Assembly: GCF_001747105.1 (NCBI RefSeq)
Contig: NZ_MDGQ01000003.1
Coordinates: forward strand, 62,001-126,000
From: Roseivirga misakiensis
Lineage (GTDB): Bacteria > Bacteroidota > Bacteroidia > Cytophagales > Cyclobacteriaceae
Reading direction: 5' to 3'
DNA: 64,000 nt
Under the pieces are notes generated by a model. That model was not told where the DNA came from. It was given only the letters and a program-made list of their open reading frames with translations, and made no database searches. Position 1 is the first letter of the stretch. Every line of letters begins with the position of its first letter. The translations under genes were made by a program, and so were the position numbers. Positions 49,985 to 59,521 of the stretch are shown here, one piece after another.

Positions 49985-50887
49985 GTGAAAGAGGATAAAA
50001 TCATAAATCAATGGCTTCAAGAAGAGAAAGCGGCTGAAAATTTCCAGCAGCTAGAAAAAGCTATTGCCCTCTCCCAAAACCTAGAAGTGCCTGCGAAAAA
50101 ATCTCACAATGATGCTTGGGCAGATTTACTAGACAAAATCAATACAGAGAGCTCCAGTAACGAGCGAGTACTAGTGCCTGAAAAGCCCAGCTACAAACGT
50201 ATTTTATATTATGCTGCGGGTCTTATCGGTATTATTCTGATTAGCTACTTCGGACTTCAGAACACACCCGAACCGACTATCTATACCACGGCATTGGCCG
50301 TTACTGAATCAAAATTGTTGCCTGATTATTCAGAAGTGACCCTAAACGCGAGTAGCACCATTTCCTTAATGGAGGCAAACTGGGATCAAGAAAGAACTCT
50401 CAGTTTGAGTGGCGAGGCTTTTTTTGAAGTGACACCAGGTAGCAAGTTTACAATACTCACAGATTTGGGAGAAATTAGTGTTTTAGGTACATCCTTCAAC
50501 GTATATGTGAGAGAAAACCTCCTTCGGGTAGCCACTTTTTCAGGTAAGGTTAAAGTAGAAAGCGGAGAAAATTCAGCCATCTTATCAAAAGGTGATGAAC
50601 TGACTTTCAACAGCGAAAAACAGGAATGGGTGGTTAATAAATTTAGCGAGAATCAAACGGCTACTTGGCGATCGGGAAGTTTCCATTTTGAATCCACTCC
50701 GCTCGACAAGGTTATCGAAGCCCTCGAAAGGCAGTTTGCCATTGAAATTGAAATTGACAGAGATGTTGACCAGAATTTTTACTCGGGTTATTTCAGTAAA
50801 TCAGACTTAAAGGAGGCATTACAATTGGTTTTTACTCCTATGGGCATGCAGTTTAAGATCGATGGTAAAAAAGTAAATGTTTACTAG
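49985..50887 (+). CDS. FecR family anti-sigma regulator, first copy
   Basis: About 300 residues. The N-terminal cytoplasmic part (about 1-75) is followed by one membrane segment (YYAAGLIGIILISYFGL, about 78-95). The periplasmic FecR domain has LPDYSEVTLNASSTI, LSLSGEAFFEVTPGSKFTI and GEISVLGTSFNVYVRE, and a C-terminal DUF4974-like segment has FHFESTPLDKVIEALERQF. It would hold the adjacent ECF sigma factor and receive the signal from the receptor. A GTG start at 49985 is chosen; a TTG one codon earlier is possible. Its stop overlaps the receptor start (TAGTG), so translation is probably coupled. Confidence 0.93.
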   Translation: MKEDKIINQWLQEEKAAENFQQLEKAIALSQNLEVPAKKSHNDAWADLLDKINTESSSNERVLVPEKPSYKRILYYAAGLIGIILISYFGLQNTPEPTIYTTALAVTESKLLPDYSEVTLNASSTISLMEANWDQERTLSLSGEAFFEVTPGSKFTILTDLGEISVLGTSFNVYVRENLLRVATFSGKVKVESGENSAILSKGDELTFNSEKQEWVVNKFSENQTATWRSGSFHFESTPLDKVIEALERQFAIEIEIDRDVDQNFYSGYFSKSDLKEALQLVFTPMGMQFKIDGKKVNVY

Positions 50888-53589
50888 TGAGAACACTTCT
50901 TTGCTTTCTCTTTGCACTCATCACATGTTGCCTCTTAGCGCAAGACGTTAGTAGGATCAAAATTACAGAACGCCTAGATGATGTGTCTTTAGGAAAGGTT
51001 CTCCGTTTGCTTCGGAATAAATATGACCTTAAAATAGCATATGATGACGCATTAATTACTGGAATTACAGTAGATGGAGCCTTTACTGGCCTTTCTGTAA
51101 CCAATTTTCTAGACGCTATTCTCAAAAACAAAGGTATAGACTATCAATTATTGAACGGAAAAATATTGTTAGTCCCTAAGCAAGTAGACCTAGACATCAA
51201 CACCCCTAGCTTATTCGACCTAACCGTTTTTGGTTCAGTAGTCGATGCCAATACGGGAGAAAACCTCCCCAACGCTTTAGTTAGGGTCAGAGGCTCTACA
51301 AAAGGCACCTCCACTAACAAAGACGGATATTTCATCTTACCAGAAGTACCGACCGACACCAGCACTATTGAAGTTTCCTATTTAGGATTTAAGAAAGCTG
51401 AAATCAAACTGGCACCAGGTAAAAATAAAAGCACCCTGAAGTTCTTTATGGAAGAAAGTGCCTTAGAACTTTCAGAATTCGTAGTGGTCGAAAATTTAAG
51501 GAAAACCGTGAGTTATGGAGACGAGATTTCTCAAATGACTATAGATCCAGAAAACCTCTCGGCCTTACCTAGTTTAGGGGAATTCGATATTTTCCGATCG
51601 CTGCAATTACTTCCCGGAATCAGCGGAACAGACGAAACATCATCGGCGCTTACCATCAGAAACAGCCCCTCTGCTCATAATTTAGTGCTATTCGATGGCT
51701 TTACCATCTACAGGCTCGATCATTTCTTTGGCGTTTATAGTGCCATAAATGCAGACGCTGTAAGAAATATACAAGTCTATAAAGGGGGCTTTGGAGCAAA
51801 ATATGGCGGACGCGTATCAGGCGTTGTAGACATTACTGGCAAAACGGGGAGTTTCAACGAACCAAACTATTCACTTGGAGTCAATTTATTGAGTGCACGT
51901 TTCAGCGCCAATGTTCCGATTAATGGAGGGAAAGGCGCCTTGCATTTCAGTGCCCGAAGGGCTTATACGGACATTATAAGGAGTAAACTATTCGAAAATT
52001 TGTACAGAAATTTCCGTGATGGATCTAACGACCTAGATGCCATCAATGCAGCCGATGTTTTACGACCGGATTTTCATTTTTATGACCTGAACTTAAAAGC
52101 CACTTACAAAGTAACAGATAAGGACATTTTAAGCTTATCGGTTTATCGGGGCAAGGATATACTTGATGCTAATTTCGAAGACATTTTTAGGGATTCGAAT
52201 AATAATATTATCCGGATTCAAGAAGTAGAAGAACATGCTGATTGGGGCAATACAGGCCTTGGTCTCATGTGGTCACGAAACTGGAGCGCAAACTTTAACT
52301 CAAACCTACAACTGGCCTACTCTAACCACTTCTATCAATACAATTACTCTGACACCATTAGCGATGCAAACGCGGATGTCAGAAGAACTTATGATTTGGA
52401 TCGATACAACAATGTGCGCGACATTCAAGTAAATCTTAGGAATGAGGTATTTCTTGGCAATAAGCACAAAGTAGATTTCGGTATTAACTATTCTAACTTG
52501 GACGTTACCAGTGAGCTGATGATCAACGATCAGGAAAGACTATCCGGAAGATTGTTTAACGGAAGCGGAAATTTAATCTCTTTTTATGCCTCTGATAAGT
52601 ATTATTTAACGGGTAAGCTCCTCATAAATCCGGGTCTCAGGTATAACTTATCTAGCGTTTCGAATAAAGGGTTTTTATCACCAAGATTGGCAGCCATTTA
52701 TCAGTTCAACCCTCATTTTGAAATCAAAGCCTCCGGAGGTAAATACTTTCAAATTATTCGAGAGCAAACTTTTGACGATCCGTTTACGAATGCTCAAGAT
52801 GGCTGGATTCTATCCGATCTAGACAATCAAAACTCCTCTAATGGCCTTTCCATTTTAGAGGCCGATCACTGGATTGCGGGATTCCAATATCAAAAAAACA
52901 ACCTCACAGTTGATGTGGAATTTTACGCTAAACAAGTCAGCGGACTCAACGAAAATATCGTCTCCTATGTCTACAATCCAATAACCAATACGAGAACACC
53001 TAGAATTAGCGACGCAACAGGAACCAGTGATATCATCGGGATGGATTTCCTAGTACAAAAAGAGATCGGCAATTACCAAGGCTGGCTATCCTATACCCGC
53101 AGTAAAGCCACAAATCGATTTGCCAATATTAATGATGGCGACGACATTCCGGCGAGGGAAGATCAAAGAAACGAATTGAAACTTGTGAACATCGTTGAAT
53201 TACCCGACTGGAATCTTTCTGCCACATGGACATATGGCAGTGGACGCCCTTTTTATGAGCCGCAAATCACCCTTATTACAGATAGCCAAGGGAACACCAT
53301 CAACTACGACGTAAACAATACTACTAAAGCCATAACTCGGCTTCCCGCATACCATAGATTGGACATTTCTGCAGCACGAAAATTTGAGAATGACTATATG
53401 AAGGGAGAACTGGGTATATCTATCCTAAACGTATATAATAGGCTTAATATTCAAAGCCGAAGACTAAACCGAGAAGCCCTTAACAACCTTATCGATGAGA
53501 ACCCTGGAGGCGCTGTACCGACCAATTTATATCGTAACATAGCACTCTTAGATTTCACCCCTTCGATCTTCATAAATCTTTATTTCTAA
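50887..53589 (+). CDS. TonB-dependent receptor with STN signalling domain
   Basis: A 900-residue outer-membrane transporter starting at GTG. The signal peptide ends near CCLLAQ. An STN domain (about 22-95: LGKVLRLLRNKYDLKIAYDD) is the type that contacts FecR. A carboxypeptidase-regulatory-like domain (about 112-195) has FGSVVDANTGENLPNALVRV. The plug (about 215-320) has LQLLPGISGTDETSSALTIR and VYKGGFGAKYGGRVSGVVDI. The barrel ends in a hydrophobic IFINLYF. The substrate is unknown; no susD-like gene follows, so this is not a standard glycan SusC/D pair and may import iron chelates or another compound. The two FecR genes flank it. Confidence 0.94.
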   Translation: MRTLLCFLFALITCCLLAQDVSRIKITERLDDVSLGKVLRLLRNKYDLKIAYDDALITGITVDGAFTGLSVTNFLDAILKNKGIDYQLLNGKILLVPKQVDLDINTPSLFDLTVFGSVVDANTGENLPNALVRVRGSTKGTSTNKDGYFILPEVPTDTSTIEVSYLGFKKAEIKLAPGKNKSTLKFFMEESALELSEFVVVENLRKTVSYGDEISQMTIDPENLSALPSLGEFDIFRSLQLLPGISGTDETSSALTIRNSPSAHNLVLFDGFTIYRLDHFFGVYSAINADAVRNIQVYKGGFGAKYGGRVSGVVDITGKTGSFNEPNYSLGVNLLSARFSANVPINGGKGALHFSARRAYTDIIRSKLFENLYRNFRDGSNDLDAINAADVLRPDFHFYDLNLKATYKVTDKDILSLSVYRGKDILDANFEDIFRDSNNNIIRIQEVEEHADWGNTGLGLMWSRNWSANFNSNLQLAYSNHFYQYNYSDTISDANADVRRTYDLDRYNNVRDIQVNLRNEVFLGNKHKVDFGINYSNLDVTSELMINDQERLSGRLFNGSGNLISFYASDKYYLTGKLLINPGLRYNLSSVSNKGFLSPRLAAIYQFNPHFEIKASGGKYFQIIREQTFDDPFTNAQDGWILSDLDNQNSSNGLSILEADHWIAGFQYQKNNLTVDVEFYAKQVSGLNENIVSYVYNPITNTRTPRISDATGTSDIIGMDFLVQKEIGNYQGWLSYTRSKATNRFANINDGDDIPAREDQRNELKLVNIVELPDWNLSATWTYGSGRPFYEPQITLITDSQGNTINYDVNNTTKAITRLPAYHRLDISAARKFENDYMKGELGISILNVYNRLNIQSRRLNREALNNLIDENPGGAVPTNLYRNIALLDFTPSIFINLYF

Positions 53590-53609
53590 ATTTTAAAATA
53601 ATTGGTAGG

Positions 53610-53631
53610 GTACACTTGACTTTCAGTGTAC
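53610..53631. promoter_or_regulatory. Inverted repeat before the second FecR gene
   Basis: Perfect 7-bp arms GTACACT / AGTGTAC with an 8-nt spacer, 10 bp before the ATG and next to a near-consensus -7 element TAGTATTG (53632-53639). It could be an operator or an RNA hairpin that lowers downstream expression. Confidence 0.4.
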
Positions 53632-53641
53632 TAGTATTGCA

Positions 53642-54589
53642 ATGGAAAACAACCAGCAGCTTCACCAATGGGAGCGCGAATGGCTTGAGGGTGAAATCTC
53701 ATCTGCCGAAGCGTCGAAAATGGCCTCAAACGAGGACAATTTCGAGCTATTGGACAAGTTTGTCTCCGCGAGCGCTGGCTTAAGTGTTAAAGAAAAAACC
53801 GATCATCAAGAGGCTTGGGCAAAACTTGAAGCAGCGATCGGCCAACCGGAAGAAACGAAAGTAATTCCAATTCACCGTACTTTTTGGATCAGAGGAATTG
53901 CAGCTTCCTTACTTCTCATCGCAACAGTTCTTTACATTCTAGACCCACTATCTACAAAGGCCATAGAGGTTAAAACAGCTTTGGCTGAAACAGAAAAAGT
54001 ATACCTGCCAGATAGTTCAATAATCTACCTTAACGCAGAATCAAAAATATCATACGTTTCAAAAAATTGGGACGAAGACAGGGTGGTGAAACTTGAAGGT
54101 GAAGCTTTCTTTGAAGTGAGGCGAGGAAGCAATTTCATGGTATCAACCGAAAACGGTACTGTTGAGGTACTAGGCACAAGTTTTAATGTTCGTTCTAGAG
54201 GGCTACAGCTAATCGTAGCTTGTAAAACTGGTAAAGTTAGGGTCACTTCATTTGACAATGGCAGCCAAGAGATTCTGACTCCTGGGCTTCAGACTAGAGT
54301 TAGAAACAACGAGGTAAAAACTCCTGAAGAAACCAATATCAGGGCTATTGATTCATGGAGAAAAGGGGAATACTTCCTAGAAAGTGTTTCGATAAAGGAA
54401 GGTTTCGAAGAGTTAGAAAGAATCTTCAATATAGAGGTAGTACATGAACTACCAGAACTAGAATTAGAAAGACCAGGTAATTGGGATTTTGATAAAGACA
54501 ATTTAACAGAGTCAATTCAGTCTATAACCCTTACCATGGGCTTGACGCACAGAATTGAAGACGATAAAGTCATATTTGAGAAGAAATAA
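53642..54589 (+). CDS. FecR family anti-sigma regulator, second copy
   Basis: A 315-residue protein of the same layout as the first: cytoplasmic N-terminus (QWEREWLEGEISSAEASKMA), membrane segment (GIAASLLLIATVLYIL, about 84-100), a FecR domain (VYLPDSSIIYLNAESKISY, LEGEAFFEVRRGSNFMV, GTVEVLGTSFNVRSRG) and a C-terminal DUF4974-like part (GEYFLESVSIKEGFEELERIF). It is divergent from the first copy, so this is not a recent duplication. It is unusual to have a second FecR after the receptor and only one sigma gene; it may serve a sigma factor elsewhere. A terminator follows. Confidence 0.92.
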   Translation: MENNQQLHQWEREWLEGEISSAEASKMASNEDNFELLDKFVSASAGLSVKEKTDHQEAWAKLEAAIGQPEETKVIPIHRTFWIRGIAASLLLIATVLYILDPLSTKAIEVKTALAETEKVYLPDSSIIYLNAESKISYVSKNWDEDRVVKLEGEAFFEVRRGSNFMVSTENGTVEVLGTSFNVRSRGLQLIVACKTGKVRVTSFDNGSQEILTPGLQTRVRNNEVKTPEETNIRAIDSWRKGEYFLESVSIKEGFEELERIFNIEVVHELPELELERPGNWDFDKDNLTESIQSITLTMGLTHRIEDDKVIFEKK

Positions 54590-54656
54590 TATTAAAGATA
54601 AGGTGATCAAGGACTTTGATTAAGCAGAACTTGACACCGATTCTTAGGTTGAGGTT

Positions 54657-54680
54657 GAGGGATGGGTGGTGCCATCCCTC
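54657..54680 (+). terminator. Terminator of the sigma/FecR/receptor operon
   Basis: A 9-bp stem GAGGGATGG / CCATCCCTC with a 6-nt loop and a following T-run. It lies 5 bp past the stop of murF on the other strand. Confidence 0.9.
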
Positions 54681-54685
54681 TTTTT

Positions 54686-55972
54686 TTATGTCAAATTATC
54701 TAAGAGTGATTCTAAACTCATACCTCTAGACCCTTTTATCAGCACCGTACTGCTTCTAATAGGGTTTTCCTTTAAATGCGAAACTAGCGCCTCTTTGGTT
54801 TGCCAATAATGGGCCTTTTCGTTCCCAAGTTTACCAGCTTCCATGAGCGTTCCACACAAATGAACCTCGTCAAACCCTAACTCCAGCGTGAGCGCACCAA
54901 TAGCCTTATGCTCTTCAGCAGCATCTTCTCCTAACTCAAACATATCACCCAAGATGACTACTTTAGAATCGCTCTTGTCTTCTGAGAAATGAGCCAAAGC
55001 CGCTGCCATAGAAGATGGGTTCGCATTGTAGGCATCCAGAATAATAGTGTTGGAACCTTTTTTTATAACCTGAGATCGGTTGTTGTCAGGATCGTAATCT
55101 GCTACAGCTTTTAAAGCATCTTTTGCAGTAACTTCAAAATACTTCCCTATGCACAGTGCTGCACACATATTTTCGAAGTTATAAGCTCCCGTTAGATGAG
55201 TTGCCGCTTCTAAATTATCTTCGGTTTTCAACCTGAGAACAGGTTGGGTCTGGATTAACTCCGCATGGAAATAATCGCCTTTGGCGGGATAGTAAAATGG
55301 TGATTTCATTCGCCGTTTAGCAATATGTGACAACACCTCACTATTAGAATTTACAAAGATGACCCCATCCTTTTGAATCAAATGATGGTACAATTCAGAC
55401 TTACCTCTAATTACTCCTTCTACTCCACCAAAACCTTCCAAATGCGCCTTACCGATATTCGTGATCATTCCATGCGTAGGGTCAGCTATACCACACAACT
55501 CCGCAATATCTCCAACCTTATTGGCCCCCATTTCTATGATAGCGATCTCGATAGATTCATCTATTTGTAAGAGGGTTAGTGGAACACCAATATGATTATT
55601 GAAATTGCCACCAGTCGCATGCACCTTATATTTTTTGGCCAGCACATCTCTTAAAAGCTCTTTGGTTGTTGTTTTTCCATTGGAACCGGTAATTCCGATA
55701 AATGGTATTGAAAACTGATTTCTATGATGATTTCCCAGTTTCTGAAGAGCTCGCAAGGTATCTTCAACTACAAAATAGCGATCGTCTTTCGCATAATTCT
55801 CATCATCGATAACCACTAAACCTGCACCTTTTTCTAAAGCCTGATCTGCAAAGCGATTGGCATTAAAATTTGGTCCTTTCAGGGCAAACCAAATATTACC
55901 AGATTTTATAGTTCTAGTATCTGTAGAAACACCAGTACTCTTTTGAAAGGCAGCATAGAGTTGATCGATCAT
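54686..55972 (-). CDS. murF: UDP-N-acetylmuramoyl-tripeptide--D-alanyl-D-alanine ligase
   Basis: A 428-residue cytoplasmic enzyme that adds D-Ala-D-Ala to the UDP-MurNAc tripeptide, the last cytoplasmic step of peptidoglycan precursor synthesis. Motifs: STDTRTIKSGNIWFALKG at the N-terminus, the ATP loop GITGSNGKTTTKELL (about 98-112), EMGANKVGDIAEL, TNIGKAHLEGFG, and LDAYNANPSSMAAAL. The ATG at 55972 (MIDQLYAAFQ) is preferred to an upstream TTG at 55999. It is separate from any dcw cluster in this window and divergent from the FG-GAP protein gene. Confidence 0.96.
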   Translation of the reverse strand: MIDQLYAAFQKSTGVSTDTRTIKSGNIWFALKGPNFNANRFADQALEKGAGLVVIDDENYAKDDRYFVVEDTLRALQKLGNHHRNQFSIPFIGITGSNGKTTTKELLRDVLAKKYKVHATGGNFNNHIGVPLTLLQIDESIEIAIIEMGANKVGDIAELCGIADPTHGMITNIGKAHLEGFGGVEGVIRGKSELYHHLIQKDGVIFVNSNSEVLSHIAKRRMKSPFYYPAKGDYFHAELIQTQPVLRLKTEDNLEAATHLTGAYNFENMCAALCIGKYFEVTAKDALKAVADYDPDNNRSQVIKKGSNTIILDAYNANPSSMAAALAHFSEDKSDSKVVILGDMFELGEDAAEEHKAIGALTLELGFDEVHLCGTLMEAGKLGNEKAHYWQTKEALVSHLKENPIRSSTVLIKGSRGMSLESLLDNLT

Positions 55973-56075
55973 AGAAAATAGTCGTAAAGATTGAAGCAAG
56001 ATAATACACAGAAAGGCAAAAACTGCGTTGAATAGAATTGAAACGACAGAATTTTCGCTTTACCTTGTCACATCA

Positions 56076-58235
56076 ATGAGATCTACCCTTCTCCTATTCC
56101 TAATTCTACTGCCAATTACCCTAAAGGGGCAATTTGAATTTCGGTTTAACACCAACATTCCAGTATCTGAAAATGGAATTCAAAAAACTAGAGCATGGGA
56201 AGGTGGTCTGAATGCTGCACAATTTCAAACCATTGATTTAAACGATGATGGGACCTTAGACTTGGTCATTTACAATCGTATTTCTCGAAATATAGAAACA
56301 TATCTGAATGTTAATAACACTTATGTCTGGCACCCAGAGTACGCTTACCAATTCCCTGCTGATGTTGTTCATTGGCTTATTCTCAAAGACTATGATTGCG
56401 ATGGGCAGAAAGACCTTTTTACCAGTACCGCTTTGGGCATTAAGGTATATCGGAATACGAGCACCAATGGTGTGCTTTCTTGGGAAGAAGCCGAAGCGTT
56501 TCTTCGCTTTGACACCGGCACTAATATACAGGTGAGCCCAACTGATATTCCCGGCATTGTGGATGTAAATGGCGATGGCGCTCTTGATATTCTTACCTAC
56601 CGTTTTGGAACTGCGAGCAGCGTCGATTATTTCGAAAACACAGGCTCGTGCGGTGACTTAACTTTTACAAGAGCTGAAAGACAATGGGGAAGGTTTGAAG
56701 AATGCGATTGCGATAGCTTTGCTTTTGGTGGATCACCCTGCCCGACCAATGGCATAGAGGGTGCTGCATTTGGAGCGAATGGTCAAGAAGCTGTGCAACA
56801 TGCAGGTGGCAAAACCATATTGCCTTTCGATGCTGATAACGATGGAGACATTGACATTATCAGTTCGGATGAATTCTGTGAGACGCTCTACTTCTTAGAA
56901 AATGTAGGCGATGCAAATAATGCGGTCATGAGTTCAGTATTGAGTTATCCGATCAATAACCCAGCGGCCTTTAGCATTTTCCCGAGTGCTTTTTTAGCGG
57001 ATGTTGATTTCGATGGTCTGGAAGATCTAATCATTTCTACTAATGTTGACGAAAACATCGGTAATCAGATCGATTTGACTGATAATATCAAGGTTTACCC
57101 CAATATCGGATCTGCCAATACCCCAGATTTCGATCAAGCATCTATTCCTTTTCTACAAAATGAAATGGTTGATTTAGGAGAAAATGCTTACCCGGCCCTC
57201 GTCGATCTGGACAATGATGGCGACCAAGACTTGATAGTCGGAAACAAAGGTCTTTCTACTGGAAATAGCGTGCAGGCTAACATAACTTTCTTTAATAATG
57301 AAGGGAACCGCTTCTTGCCCGATTACAACATTTTCGATCGGGATTTTCTTGGATTTACTGCTGCCAATGTCAGCCACCTCAAACCACAATTTGCGGATGC
57401 CGATGGCGATGGTGATCAAGACCTTTTTTATCAAGCAACCACCAATGGAAATGATACCAGAATATTTTATCGAGAAGCGGCTACCCCAAGCACATTTGAA
57501 GCACCAATAGAAATTTTCTCGGATAACATCCTAGACGACAACCCCTTCTTTTACGACATTGATGATGATGGTGACTTAGACCTTCTTCTCGGTAGAAGGT
57601 TAGGAAACCTATCGCTTTTCATCAATCAGGGAGGCTTTAACTTTGGTAACGAAATTTCTGATTTTGGGGGAATAACAACCGACTTTCAAGGACTAAATCT
57701 CTGGCCCCATATTGCCGATCTCAACGGAGATGGTGAAGATGAGTTAATTACAATCAATTCGTCTGGTACATTAAGTATTTATGATGGACCAATAGATGAG
57801 AATTTCGTGGCCAGTAATCCATCGCAAAATGTATTGAGATTGAACGACGACACTTTTTCCACCCGACTTGGGAGACAGAATAGCATCACAAGCGGCGATT
57901 TATTCAATACGGGTAGACCTGCGCTCATTATTGGTAATGGAAAAGGAGGCGTGTTTGTTTTAGAGAATTTTAGCACTGGTGGAAGTGCCAGTAACAACAT
58001 TCAAGTCGCTGTTTCACCCAACCCAACCAGTGATAGACTATCAGTAGTTGCCAATGTAAATGGGGTTGCTGAGATATACAGTGTTCTCGGTCAAAAGAAA
58101 TTTTTCGACATCAACATAGTAAGTGGACAGACAAAATCGCTTGACTTGGGTAGCCTTTCTGTTGGCGTATATATTTTGAGAATTATCAGCAACGAGAATC
58201 AATCCACAACGAAAAAAATCCTCGTTTACAGATGA
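56076..58235 (+). CDS. FG-GAP/VCBS repeat T9SS type A surface protein
   Basis: A 719-residue protein from the ATG at 56076 (MRSTLLLFLILLPITLKGQ signal peptide). The body is made of FG-GAP/VCBS repeats with calcium-binding DxDxDGxxD motifs, for example DLNDDGTLDL, DYDCDGQKDL, DVNGDGALDI, DADNDGDIDI, DVDFDGLEDL, DLDNDGDQDL, DADGDGDQDL, DIDDDGDLDL and DLNGDGEDEL. These form a seven-bladed integrin-alpha-like propeller. A Cys-rich insertion (EECDCDSFAFGGSPC) lies near residue 211. The last 75 or so residues are a type A sorting domain (VAVSPNPTSDRLSV, VGVYILRI, KKILVYR). The binding partner is unknown. The next gene overlaps by 4 bp. Confidence 0.92.
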   Translation: MRSTLLLFLILLPITLKGQFEFRFNTNIPVSENGIQKTRAWEGGLNAAQFQTIDLNDDGTLDLVIYNRISRNIETYLNVNNTYVWHPEYAYQFPADVVHWLILKDYDCDGQKDLFTSTALGIKVYRNTSTNGVLSWEEAEAFLRFDTGTNIQVSPTDIPGIVDVNGDGALDILTYRFGTASSVDYFENTGSCGDLTFTRAERQWGRFEECDCDSFAFGGSPCPTNGIEGAAFGANGQEAVQHAGGKTILPFDADNDGDIDIISSDEFCETLYFLENVGDANNAVMSSVLSYPINNPAAFSIFPSAFLADVDFDGLEDLIISTNVDENIGNQIDLTDNIKVYPNIGSANTPDFDQASIPFLQNEMVDLGENAYPALVDLDNDGDQDLIVGNKGLSTGNSVQANITFFNNEGNRFLPDYNIFDRDFLGFTAANVSHLKPQFADADGDGDQDLFYQATTNGNDTRIFYREAATPSTFEAPIEIFSDNILDDNPFFYDIDDDGDLDLLLGRRLGNLSLFINQGGFNFGNEISDFGGITTDFQGLNLWPHIADLNGDGEDELITINSSGTLSIYDGPIDENFVASNPSQNVLRLNDDTFSTRLGRQNSITSGDLFNTGRPALIIGNGKGGVFVLENFSTGGSASNNIQVAVSPNPTSDRLSVVANVNGVAEIYSVLGQKKFFDINIVSGQTKSLDLGSLSVGVYILRIISNENQSTTKKILVYR

Positions 58236-58624
58236 TTTTGTACCTCTACTTACAGATAAAGCCAATTGACCAAATCAATTTTACATCTCCTTTAGGAACA
58301 TGGATTAAGGACAATTTCAAAGATTTATTAATCGCTGAACTGGACAATCACTCCGAATCGTATTTAACTAGTCAAGCCTTGCCGCTGATCCCAAAGGCAG
58401 ATAAAATAGTCCTTCATATTGAAGCTTCTGACAAAGAGGAACTTGGTTCATTAAAAGTCCTTTTCGAGGGTCTAAGAAAAAGTAAAACCTCCATAGACTG
58501 TATAATTCATGGGAAACATACCTTACTTGACAAATTGCTCAAAATGCTTGCTGCCAAGCCAAAACCTTATACCAATTCAGAGCGTGCCAAACAGCTAGTG
58601 GAGGAAATTCTGGAGGACCATTAA
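58232..58624 (+). CDS. Hypothetical protein
   Basis: A 130-residue protein that I do not recognise. Its ATG overlaps the stop of the FG-GAP gene (ATGA), which indicates coupled translation. There is no signal peptide. The sequence looks alpha/beta and soluble: a mid-region KADKIVLHIEASDKEELGSLK, then SIDCIIHGKHTLLDKLLKML and a helical acidic end (ERAKQLVEEILEDH). Its last 4 bases overlap the stop of the amidase gene on the other strand. Confidence 0.75.
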   Translation: MILYLYLQIKPIDQINFTSPLGTWIKDNFKDLLIAELDNHSESYLTSQALPLIPKADKIVLHIEASDKEELGSLKVLFEGLRKSKTSIDCIIHGKHTLLDKLLKMLAAKPKPYTNSERAKQLVEEILEDH

Positions 58625-59403
58625 GTATTCAATGTAAACGAGTCAGCGTCTAGTTGGGCTGGAAATTTCTGGCGGAATGCATTCAAATCTGTTTTGCTCA
58701 AACTGATCGATAAAATCTCTTCCTGATCAGAAAAAGCAAGTGTTTCTCCCTTGTAAGAATAAGCAGCCGAGTGGCCATTATAGTCGATTTCATTTCCATC
58801 GGCACCTACCCTATTCAATCCTACAGCATAGCTGACATTTTCTATGGCACGCGCCTTTAACAGTGCATCCCAAGCCGAAACGCGTACTGCTGGCCAATTG
58901 GCAACGTAGAGCAAGAGGTCATATTCCAGATTTACATTCCTAGACCAAACAGGAAATCGAAGGTCATAACAAATCAGAGGGCAAATTTTCCAACCCTTCC
59001 ACTCTACAATCAATCGATCTGATCCTTCGGCAAAATAGTCGTGCTCATTCGCCATTCGGAATAAATGTCTCTTGTCGTAAGACTTAAATTGCCCATCCGG
59101 TTGCATCCAGATTAAGCGGTTATAAACCTCCCCTTTTTCACGTACAATATAAGACCCCGTAACCACCGCCCCTGTTTGAGCAGCCATTTGCTTCATCCAC
59201 TTAAAAGTAGAGAGGTTCATGGGTTCGCTTACCCCTTCGTGTTCCATGGTAAAACCCGTTTGAAACATTTCAGGTAAAACGATAACATCAGTTTGCCCTT
59301 CTATCTCCCATACCTTCTCCTCGAACATCGCCAAATTTGCTTCTGGCTGTCGCCAATAGATATCGGATTGAATAAGAGTAAGTTTTAAATCTTCTTTTTG
59401 CAC
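58621..59403 (-). CDS. Carbon-nitrogen hydrolase, probable omega-amidase (YafV/Nit2-like)
   Basis: A 260-residue nitrilase-superfamily amidase. The catalytic triad is visible as Glu45 (VLPEMFQTGF), Lys111 (SYDKRHLF) and Cys145 (CPLICYDLRFP). The pattern EMFQTGF with CYDLRFPVWSRN is that of the YafV/Nit2 branch, which hydrolyses 2-oxoglutaramate or 2-oxosuccinamate to the 2-oxo acid and ammonia. An aminotransferase gene 118 bp upstream on the same strand is a likely partner: glutamine transamination yields the oxoglutaramate that this enzyme removes. Substrate is inferred from family and context. Confidence 0.92.
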   Translation of the reverse strand: MQKEDLKLTLIQSDIYWRQPEANLAMFEEKVWEIEGQTDVIVLPEMFQTGFTMEHEGVSEPMNLSTFKWMKQMAAQTGAVVTGSYIVREKGEVYNRLIWMQPDGQFKSYDKRHLFRMANEHDYFAEGSDRLIVEWKGWKICPLICYDLRFPVWSRNVNLEYDLLLYVANWPAVRVSAWDALLKARAIENVSYAVGLNRVGADGNEIDYNGHSAAYSYKGETLAFSDQEEILSISLSKTDLNAFRQKFPAQLDADSFTLNT

Positions 59404-59487
59404 AAGACAATATTAGGGCGTCATTTCGGAATTCTTCTATTAAGTATCAAAAAAGGCGGTAAATCGACTTGATTATTGTTGAAATCA

Positions 59488-59516
59488 TAGATTCCTCCCT
59501 ACGGTCAGAAAGACGA
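59488..59516. repeat. Possible dispersed intergenic repeat
   Basis: The segment around ATTCCTCCCTACGGTCAG followed by AAAGACGA resembles the short GATTCCTC...ACG-TCAGAATGAC-type repeats that I recall as common between genes in Bacteroidota. Only one copy is in the window, so this rests on recall and is weak. Confidence 0.3.
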
Positions 59517-59521
59517 ACATA

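Noticed and set aside
50887-53589. Receptor considered as SusC of a polysaccharide utilisation locus
   Set aside because: No SusD-like lipoprotein or glycoside hydrolase gene is adjacent; a FecR gene follows instead.
49985-54589. Second FecR considered as a recent duplicate of the first
   Set aside because: Only family motifs are shared; the N-termini and linkers differ clearly.
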